Below are positions 55,480-64,000 of a DNA stretch of 64,000 bases, in pieces. A program made the position numbers and the translations under genes. Position 1 is the first letter of the stretch, and every line of letters begins with the position of its first letter. The stretch spans positions 1 to 64,000 of the forward strand of contig JBNGIS010032224.1 in assembly GCA_049999725.1 (NCBI GenBank), read 5' to 3'. The notes under the pieces were generated by a model. The model was given only the letters and a program-made list of their open reading frames with translations, was not told the DNA's origin and did not search any database. Origin of the DNA: Haplomitrium mnioides (Eukaryota; Marchantiophyta; Haplomitriopsida; Calobryales).

Positions 55480-56405
55480 TGTTATAACTATAACATTAAC
55501 CCATATGCTAAGCTAGTAGGATTAGTGCTAATCCTAGATAAAGGTGCAAATCTTGTATAGTAATTGTATCATAACACTCTATACAACTCTACTACCATAC
55601 AATGTAAGAAAGAGGCAACTCCAAGAAAACAAGAATACTGATAGAGGCAATGATGGTTAAAAGTCTAATAATTAGAAGGATTATATCTAAAACTAGTAAT
55701 GTGGCTAATTTCTTCAAAGCTAAGGGTTTCTAAAAGGATCAAGGTAGTAAATCACCTTAGAGTATGATTGTTTTCTATTTGCATCTCGTGCATGAAATAA
55801 TCTTATGTAATTCTACATAGTGTTGCCATCTTAGAGTACTTTATCTGAGAATATTGTAAGAGATCGATAGAAGAAATTCACAAACAACAATTACCATAAC
55901 AAGGTTGTTAATGTTTGCTTAGTCTTTTTTTTATTAGAGAGAAGAATACAAATCACTTTGCTTAATTTATAATTGAGTATAGGGGAGAGAGAACCCAACA
56001 TCAAGATACATGGCCTCTCTTTATGTGTAGTATTGACATTTACAAATGAGGTGACACTCTAATGCTAGCCTAAAGTAGTCTCCAAACACTCTATTCTACT
56101 TTGGCTAAGAGAGAACAACCATGCACCGACTTAGACTTGATCTTTAGATGTATAGAGAGATCAAGACTAGTTTATGTTAATGAGAAGTTGGAGACTTCAA
56201 TTTGGTTTATAGTGAGATGGAGGATAAAGTTAAGCAACTCATTTTGAACATTGTTTTGTCACACCGTTCCATGTAGATTTCTATTTTTGGACATTTTGAG
56301 TTTTTTTTTGGTCTTTTTTGTGTTAGTATATAAGGCCATGTACTCTCATCAAAAGGTTATCTTTTGATGTCTACTACTGATTGCATGAACCAAGAGGAGA
56401 GTTGA
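55480..56405 (+). repeat. Putative 5' LTR of gypsy D
   Basis: Proposed from position and signals. It begins tgttataactataac, contains a TATA box (tagtatataaggcc at about 56320) some 80 bp before the end, and is followed by aggtatcgcagctc, which resembles a degenerate initiator-Met primer-binding site. The second LTR is not in the window, so borders are unproven. Confidence 0.35.
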
Positions 56406-58599
56406 GGTATCGCAGCTCTTGGAGAAGCATGGATTCTTTGTAAGCAAAGGTGCGCTGGTTTTGATATGGAAAGATCAACATATGGAGTTTCTCGAGAAGG
56501 TATCACTCGAGAAAAGTACATCAAAAGATTTCAGATTTCTCTGTGGAGCTATCTATGGTATCTTGGATTTCGAGTGAGAAATTTGATCAAAATATTTGAA
56601 GGCGTCCGTGGTATCTAGGACCATTGAAATTTGCAAAGTTTTTCTCATATATGATTTGTGTTGTTGATTTTGTGAAGAAACCATGTAGATTCTTGATGCG
56701 TGAAGAAAACTCTGCAACAACGTTTTTGGTTCATTTTCTTGGTTGCTACAATAGATTTTGCAAAAGAGAAACATGTTACGGGGTTGTTTGTAGCTGTTTT
56801 TGCAAAATTGTGAAGTAGCAATCAAGGGTGATTTTGTCCAGCGTAGGAGTCTTCCTTTTTGTTAAAGGATTGTCGACTCGTGAACAAAAAAAAAAAAAAA
56901 AATTTGGTTGTAGATCTAACAAGTTTGCAGACCTAGCAAGTTTGCAAAGGACTACTGGAAATTATCAAGCAATCTTTTTAGTCCTTTGTCGAGCAGCAAT
57001 CGAAGGGGTGCAACATCGGCTCTTGTTTTAGGGATTTGGTGAGCCTCATCTCTTTGTCGAAGACAGTCATGTATCTTGTAGCTTCTGTGCTCATTTTCAT
57101 GCACAAATAATGGTAAACAAATTGCAGATTTTAGAGGTTCTTTGAGCTGCTGAAGGCATAGAGGGAAAGCATTTCCTGAAATTGGTCTTCCCTAAACCGT
57201 CAAGCAAAAGAATCACATGATTTTATGGAGCAAATTTGAGTTGCAAGCAACAGATTTGAGTTGCAAGCAACTCTCACTTACAAATATCAAAGCATAGCAA
57301 GCAGCTCAGGCGTTTTCCTATTTTTCTCCTTCCTCATAATCGCAATTCATGTTTTTGGGTCATCTCTTCAGTGGACAACAAGCTGCAATGGCATTTCCTA
57401 AGCAAATGACCATCCTACTTATCTTGCGCTTACATTTTTTTTGCAGTTTCTTGGTCTATTTGCTCTCTTGGTTTAGCTGCAATTTTGTGCATCAAGCAAG
57501 AGGTAAAATCACAGATTGGTGGCATCATCGAGAAAGATCTGTTGAACCAGAGATGGTGAGTTTCTCCAAGCTGTTAAAATTTATCGAGCAACAGCTTTGT
57601 CGAGAATCCTTGAGTGCAGAGCATGGGCGGTTTCCTCGAGTGAAAACAGAGCATTGTTTGGCTATGAGTAAGACTTGCAAGAGTTCTAAGGATTTGGAGA
57701 CTGCTTTTGATGGAAGTTTTTGCATCGAAAATCGAGTTTCCCTTCAACATTTCTTCATCAAAAGCAGTCTTTGAGGAAGGGCTACAGGTTTGGAGCAGAT
57801 TTTTGAGATCAATAAAGAGACAATTTACTCTGCTTGAAATCATCCCTGCTCTCAAAAAATCTGTTTGGGAAGAGAGAGGCAGCAGAGTTAGCTGAGGAAG
57901 GAATCAAAACAAAGTAATTGTTCTGGGTTGATAGAACAACCTTGAACCAACTCAAAAGAGGGCCAGTTTACAAGTGAGAGGTTAAAAAGAGACTCGTTGC
58001 CAAATCTATTTGTAATGCAGAGCATGGGTGATTAAACACTATTCAGAATAAGAAACACAATTTTTGAAGAAATAAATAAATAAATTTTGAATTCATAGAG
58101 GCTGAACTAAACACTCCGCTAAGTGGTGCAAGGGTGGTAGGAGTCCACCAACACGCTCCCAAGGCGTAGGCTATTTGGAAGCCCAGATTTTTGCTACAAT
58201 GAAGCAAGGAAATCTAAAAACTTGTTTGTAGAAAATTGAAGATCGATATGCACTGCTCAAGAGAAGAGCAACAAAATTCTATTCTGATTTGTTTTTCGGT
58301 TTGTTCCTAGGTTGAGAAGAAGACCAATCAACTAGGATTGGCAAGCAAAGTGTACCCTATCCAAAGGAGAAAGAAGGGTCACTTGTGCTGATTTGCACAT
58401 TTCAGCCGACTTGTGGGCAAGCGGTTGAGTGGCAATAACACAACCTGTGAGTTGTGAGTGAGTTTAGCTGAGCAGAAGTCTACACGGAGAAAGGGAGTGG
58501 AAGGTTGCAATATAGAGATTCTCTAGTGCAGTAGACACTATTGCTCTCAATGATTTCATCCAAGAGTTTGACACTTGGTGTGATCTGCAAACATTGTAG
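56406..58599 (+). other. Leader region of gypsy D, no clear gene
   Basis: 2.2 kb between the putative primer site and gag. The longest frame (57349-57774, 141 codons) has a hydrophobic stretch (LLILRLHFFCSFLVYLLSW) but no recognisable domain and no support beyond being open. 58060-58200 is a transition to gag-like sequence. A long leader fits gypsy elements; the alternative is an unrelated inserted fragment. Confidence 0.35.
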
Positions 58600-59400
58600 A
58601 ATTACGCTCTCTTTACACCTTTCATGGCATGGAAAGGTTTGTTTCAACATTTGGAAGAGCCGCCCATAGATGATTACCATGAATTTTGGCATCATTTGAC
58701 TGAGATTGAGGAGTTGAGATAATATTGGTCATCTAATTACATCTCCATTACCTATAGTAGAATGGTAAGTGCCCATTACCTTGCAATGCATACAACAACC
58801 TCTAGTGGCACTAGCCACAATATAAGTGCTTCAAGAGTAGGAGGAGTTTTTAGTACACTTGTTCTAGTCATTGTAGTAGAGAGTAGAGGAATTCCATTGT
58901 TTAACCATGTGGTTGAGTTTTTGGAGCTTCTGAAGCACAACTACCAAGGTGTGAGGACGGATAAGGTGAAGAGTCTTCAGGTTTTCCAACGCCAGACTAG
59001 AGAGAGCTAGAGGGAAGAATATACCAAGATGAAAAGGCTCATTATTGTAACAAATGGAGTGATAGAGGCTCAAGCTATCCAGTTTTGGTATTCTATTCTT
59101 GATAAGGATTTGAGGAGGAGAGTGAGAGATGCCACCCTTATTGGGGATTTTGATCCTATTCTAGCCACTATGTTTACATTGTCGGAGCGTATTGAGCTCA
59201 ACTTGGCAAATGAGAGAGTAGTCACTGATGGTTTTAAAAAAGAAGTGCCAAAATCTACGTCTCCAGCCACCGCTACATCATAGTTTGCATCACAAAAGGG
59301 CAAAAAGGTTGGAGAACATTAGCTTTGCCATCTTATGTTAGTCAATAGCCAGGTTGTTGTACTTGTGGTGGAGATCATTTTTAGAAGCTATGTCCAAAGG
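58600..59400 (+). pseudogene. Gypsy D gag
   Basis: Plus-strand gag: AWKGLFQHLEEPPIDDYHEF, then LLKHNYQGVRTDKVKSLQVF, EEYTKMKRLIIVTNGV, AIQFWYSILDKDLRRRVRDA, PILATMFTLSERIELNLAN, a Lys/Ser/Thr tail, and near 59350 a zinc knuckle CTCGGDHF.KLCPK (with one stop) preceded by a further Cys. The order capsid, basic linker, knuckle is as expected. Stops at 58721, 59009 and 59281. Confidence 0.75.
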
Positions 59401-60389
59401 CAAAGAAGCCATGGGCAATACATTTTGGAGATCACGTTGTCGTGTTGTGGTTTGGCTAATGTGTAAAAAAAGTAACAAAAGAAAGGAGAAAATGATCTTT
59501 TCACCACAATTAAATTCAGAGAAAATCATATAAGCAACGACAAAGCACTTTTGAGAACCTTCGAGGACAACAAAATTAGTATCTGTCAGTGTGACGTGGA
59601 AGATGCTATAGATATGGTGGGTAGAGAGAAGGCCAGCCTATTGGCTCTTTGAGGATTCTTTGGATCGCATCCAAAGATATTTTGTAGATATGAGAGAAGA
59701 GAGAAAGGCGAGGGGGAGCATTAACAATGATCAGAGCGAAATCATCAAGAGATACAGAGGGACAGTTTGAAAGGGGTACGAGATCTATCCAAGTGAGGAG
59801 GTTCGACAATGGAGCTCAAGCTGCTTATAGGTTTGAGACATCAATGATGGATAGAGGATTGTTTGTTGATCCTAACTTTCCTCTTCCAAATCCTTTCTTT
59901 GTTGGTTTACGCATTATTCCTCGAGATCATTTTCGGTAGTGGACTGTTTATTACTTCGATGATAATTTCTTGAATTCTGTCATGAACTCACCTATTCCAG
60001 TATTGTTACCAATTATCACCTATAGGGAGCAATAGGACCTCACAATTTACATTCTGACCTAAATTGAAGTGGAGCTTCTTGGGGCTTCTTCAAATGATAC
60101 TTTGGGTATATGTTGAATAGTCGGCGGCAAATGTTCAAGTGACTTCATCAACTTATCAAATGATCAAGGGAGAAATTTTTCTCTACTATTTGTACCTTAT
60201 TTGTGCTTTTTTCTACAAAGGAATTTACTTAGTGTTGTTCTTATAACAAGTAAAACGAGAGCTAGCTTTCTTTTAGTAAAAACCCTAAAAGAAAGAAAAG
60301 AAGGGGTTTAGTTTTCATGAAGGTTTGAAGAGTTTCCAGATGAGAAGTTTGAGCAAGATAGAGATCGAAAGCTCACAAAGAGTAGCATC
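59401..60389 (+). pseudogene. Gypsy D, gag-protease intervening region
   Basis: A frame at 59727-59939 encodes GQFERGTRSIQVRRFDNGAQ and GLFVDPNFPLPNPFFVGLR, continuing past a stop with WTVYYFDDNFLNSVMNSP. It reads like genuine conserved protein, but I cannot name it. The remainder is broken. 59401-59720 has no readable plus-strand coding and may be inserted. Confidence 0.4.
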
Positions 60390-61253
60390 TCTTTGCATGA
60401 AATTTTGAGTCATTTGGAGCTCTACACACATCCTTATGGGCGATTGAAGACGAAAACGGCTACAATATATAAGCTACAATCTGACATTGCGCCAGCTACA
60501 AACATGAGAGAAGTATTGGAAGAGAGGGTACTTAATGCAAAGATTGAGTTTACCTTGAGAGAGATCTTTGGTATTGCAAAGAAGCAATTCCATGATGTGA
60601 TTATCAATACTATGAAGAGGAAAAGACAATTGGTAGAGGAGACAACAATGACCAATGCTCTTGAGACAAGAGTCACTAAGTAAGAGGAGCTGGAATTAGC
60701 TCATTGTTGCACCAATCACAAGGCGCGATTGAATCAAGAGGATGAGAAATCCTCAAGTCATTATTCAAGGAGCCATTGGGCTCGAGCTACCACTAAGACT
60801 ATAATGAAGATTGGGGACTTGCCAGATCTAGTGATTGCACTAATTGATCATGGATTGGAGATTAATCTTGTCTCAAAAGATATCTACAAGCAAGGGAAGT
60901 GGCCAATCGATACGAATCATGGATGGGTGATTCGGGCAGCCAAAAATACAACTTGAGAGCTTTTTGGGGCATGTTCAGATGTGAGGGTTAAAGTTGGTGA
61001 TGTGGTCACAGAACAAAAGTTCTTTGTGCAGGAAGGCACTTCTTACCCGGTCATCTTTGGGCAGCCTTATATTACAGCTGCAAGAATGGAAACAAAAGTG
61101 TGGGATGATGGATCTGCATATGCATGGGTGAGAAGTCAAGATGGGAGGAAGGTGGTACAGTTTCTAACTGTCCACGCAAACTATGAGAGGAATCGGGATA
61201 ACTTAAGAAACTATTCTCCTCCTACAATCACAGAGAAGTTTCAAGATTTTTGA
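60390..61253 (+). pseudogene. Gypsy D protease region of pol
   Basis: Open frames 60393-60683, 60729-60956 and 60981-61253 read almost continuously. The first has a helical segment (LREIFGIAKKQFHDVI), then SRSHWARATTKTIMKIGDLP, the retropepsin-like active-site loop ALIDHGLEINLVSKDIY (D-H-G in place of D-S/T-G), the flap region WVIRAAKNTT and RVKVGDVVTEQKFFVQEG, and YPVIFGQPYITAARMET, which matches the closing LG-P-W/F block. It ends at a TGA at 61251-61253, where the third giant LTR begins nearby. Confidence 0.72.
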
Positions 61254-64000
61254 AGGGTGCCACAATAGAGCGAGACTATGGTGGTACAAGTGAAGAGGGG
61301 CTCTTGCTTTAAAATGAAAGTACCTTTTGTACAGGAGTAGTTGTGAGAGCATAGTTCCTGACAAAAGGTCAGAAATTGCTTGAAGGAGTTCTCTTCTACG
61401 TAGTGGAGTGAGAGGGAAATGGTAAAGCTTCAAGTTTTGGGCTTAATAAGTGTAAAGTTGTAAAAATATAAGGATCAGAGGATATTTTGGATGTAAGTGA
61501 AAAGGAGAGAAGGCTAGGTGATGAGGAAGTTGGTTTCTTTTTCAGAGAAAAGAAAATTTTTTTTTTGGTAAAACTAATTTAAGTGTCGAGGGCCAGCCAA
61601 CCTCTATCCATCTAGTTCTATCTACTATAAGTGTTGGTGGACAGCTTGCCCAGGAGCTAGTTGAATTGTGTCAAAGGATGGAAGTCGGTGCCCTGAACTA
61701 GGTCCGTCCAGGGGCAAGAAGAATAAGCGGTGGCCTTACACCCCTGTGGGGCTGCCTCTCGAAAGGAAGTAAGTGTGAAATGTTTATATATTGCTTCTAA
61801 GTTATCAAAAAGTACTTATGGGATATCTGCCAGTGACTAGGGGACGCCACCTGTTACGAAGAGTTTGAGTGAGGACTGGGTGGATCACAGTTGGGAATCC
61901 ACGTCGATGGAGAATTTGTCAGTGTTCCGTAGTGTAAATTGGCAGCAATTGTGGAATTTCGCCACGGATTGAGAACAAGCTGGATAAAAACGAATGTAGT
62001 GATCGCTCTTTGGAATTGAATTTTGATGTTGATTCGGAAATAGCAGTTGCTGGCACAATTGGTTGTTTGGATCACGGATCAGAAATATATGCAAGATTCC
62101 GAAGCTGAGGAAGAATGCCTTGCAAAGATTTCTGAGCGCGATTATTAAGTGAAGATCTTCTATGGAAAATTAAACTGTGAGAATAAGGAATTCAAATGAA
62201 ATCGACCAGTTGTAGAATTTCCTATGGGATAGGTAGTTTGTGAATTGATCTCCAGTAGAGAGCCCTGCACAATTTGAAAGTCTTTCCTGTAAATGTCAAT
62301 TGTGATGAAGGCCGTGATGAAATGAAAATGTGAAGGGTGAGAAAGAGGATAATTCTTGTGGAGAAGAGATCTGCGAGGAGGCTACTGGCGTTGTCGAAGG
62401 ATTCCATTGTGTTAAGGCAAATGTGAAGAGCTTTTCTACGAGGAATTGAATTGAATGTTTGTTGTGAGGTGGAAATCGAATGAGATGCTGCGCAAATTGT
62501 TTGAAATTAGGTGGAATTAAATTTTAAAAGGAATAAGAATGATTTGAAAGCGAGCGAAGGAAGATTTGAAGGGTCCATAGTCCGAAGAAGACATTGAAAC
62601 TGCGTCTTCTGATGTAGGGTGCCCCGGTTAAGGGGGTTTCGATGAGTGTCTGTGTAGGGATCCATTGTGGAGATCCCCGAGTAAAATGGTTCTGAGTGGG
62701 GTTCCAAAGTGGGGATCCCCGGTTAGGAGGGATCCGTTCTGAGGCATTCGACGGAAGTATAATTGGTGAAACAACGATTAAGCGAAGCGGTGATTAAGGA
62801 AACCGTGACTTGTCGGTGTTCTACGCGATAAGGATTGTTGTAAAAAGGCAAGTGCGGAGAGAAGTTTGAAGGGCGAAGTGGCAATTTGTCGTGGTTTCAA
62901 TGTAGAAGTCGAACTGAAAGTTCGAAAGTTCGAAAAGTCGAAACATCTATTTGGTGGAATTCGAAAAGTTTGAAATTGAAAGGGAGAGGAAGTGAAGAGT
63001 TAGTGAAAATTCAAAAATTATCATAAGAACAATTGTTAGTAATTAGTTCTTTTGGCGAGCGAAGTTAGTTGAAGTTAGTGAAAACAAGTTGTTTAGCTTA
63101 AGAATCACTTGTGAGTTGTTAGTTCTTATTGGAAACTTAGTGAGAAAAAGTTAGCATGGAAAGAAGTAAGTAAGTTGGTTTGGAACTATTAGGACTGTTA
63201 TTGCCAGTTGAGCAGGACAGAGGGTACAAGCATGTTGGCGAGTTCCTGTTTTGCTACTTGTCTCATTGTACATGTGTGCTTCAAGTAAAGTTTATGAGAT
63301 TCTTGTCTATGGAGTCCCATGCTCTTGTTGGAAATTGCAGATTCAGAAGGAGTAGTTTGATGAAGGAACAAGAAATTGAAGTTAGAGTTGGTCGGTGAAT
63401 GTTCTGCAGGTTTACAATTGAAGAAATTAGTCATATTACATTAGAGAAGTGCATGTCAGGGGGTACCTGAGTGTGTTCTGCTGGTGGGTCTGGATTCTGA
63501 GTTCCAAGTTGTGATTTGTGAGAAGTTTAGTGGTAAATCAATTCTGCTTTAAGTTCTGTTCTGTTCTATGTGTGTTAGTTTGTTAAATCTTTAAGGAGAG
63601 AACCTTATGTGATTCTCTAGTTAGTGGATACTGGGTGGTGGGTTGTAGTAGAGCAAGGAGTGCTTAGGATTGTGTGTGCCTATGGAATAGGTGGGCATTT
63701 CACAAACAAACAGAGTAGTGGGTGGTTGGAGGAACAACAAGTGGATGTGAGATCAAGAGGGTCGTTCCATAGCTGAGTTCTCATCATCAAGCTCTAGGAT
63801 ATATTAGATTGGACTGGCCTGAGTATTCAGTTTGAGGGAAGTGAGGTGTTGTAATGAAGGTAGGCACATGAGTGTTGGTTTGAGAGTTTTAAGCAAGTTG
63901 GGCAACTGGTTGCTTGGGAACTTCTCTGATACAGCTCAAGTTTAAAATCAGTATGTACATCAGCTTTCTTATCCTAGAAGTGTCAATCATATAGTTTGTG
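61254..64000 (+). mobile_element. Third giant LTR (partial, runs off the window)
   Basis: Shares with the solo LTR (24273-28314), in the same order, the ctgaactaggtcc..ggggctgcctctcgaaagg block (61690-61765), repeated ggatcc/ccggttaag motifs (62615-62740), gaaagttcgaaag words (62915-62965), gttcttat modules (63045-63135) and a ggtacctgag..ttctgctgg block (63462-63485). The left border is uncertain (about 61170-61280) because no target duplication can be checked. It is not possible to say whether it is a solo LTR or part of a full element. Confidence 0.72.

Noticed and set aside
57349-57774. A host gene of 141 codons
   Set aside because: It has no recognisable domain, no start or splice support, and lies in what appears to be a gypsy leader region.
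59338-59529. A third copy of X gene A exon 4 (the minus-strand peptide NVLPMASLP resembles NVLAMASLP of X1)
   Set aside because: The match is about 27 bases long and coincides with the gag zinc-knuckle codons on the plus strand. Neighbouring blocks (FIDHLS, VCALKLM) are absent.

Overview
The window looks like a piece of a large, gene-poor land-plant nuclear genome. It is AT-rich and eukaryotic (GT/AG splice sites), and nearly all of it is decayed transposable elements. Their families are plant types: Ty3/gypsy elements of several kinds, one Ty1/copia element, and DNA elements with CACTA-like ends. I see no convincing single-copy host gene and no tRNA or rRNA gene. A gymnosperm or another plant with a giant genome is plausible, but the sequence does not prove it. 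Three N runs (100, 100 and 400 N) are scaffold gaps.

Layout. (1) 1-549 and 13355-15309 (minus strand) are two halves of one gypsy pol gene ('gypsy A'). They are split inside the integrase by a 12.8-kb gypsy element with giant LTRs at 550-13354, flanked by a near-perfect 5-bp target duplication. (2) 15310-16543 is a small element with a CACTA-like right end. (3) 16544-18753 is a minus-strand gypsy relic ('gypsy B'). (4) 18754-40716 is the most interesting object, called here X1. It is a DNA-transposon-like element with CACTA-like termini and two divergent, intron-containing genes. Gene A (minus) has no family I recognise. Gene B (plus) encodes a degenerate DDE-type transposase candidate that resembles the DUF7869-like 'GMDQ / QLDN / GHTHEDVDQ' proteins. 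Introns and flanks carry arrays of a contiguous 24-bp palindromic repeat. A 12.5-kb Ty1/copia element (20426-32914) sits in gene A intron 3, and a 4.0-kb solo LTR (24273-28314) sits in that copia gag. This is a three-level nest. (5) 40738-46657 is a gypsy element with two about 1-kb LTRs ('gypsy C'), followed by a minus-strand gag relic (46780-48016). (6) 50521-53439 is a second, truncated X copy (X2). It keeps gene A exons 2 (end), 3 and 4, the intron array and a CACTA-like terminus. (7) 55480-61253 is another gypsy element ('gypsy D': LTR/leader, gag, protease). It is interrupted near its protease end by a third giant LTR that runs off the window (about 61254-64000).

How the parts relate. 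The history can be read from the nesting: X1, then copia, then the solo LTR; and gypsy A, then the giant-LTR element. The three giant LTRs (inner element, solo LTR, right edge) share a degenerate modular layout and are probably one lineage. Every coding region carries stops, frameshifts or lost catalytic residues, so nothing here looks autonomously mobile now. The X family is the best candidate for something undescribed: CACTA-like ends, a transposase-like protein unlike the usual plant Tnp2/TnpD type, an unknown partner gene, and palindromic intronic arrays.
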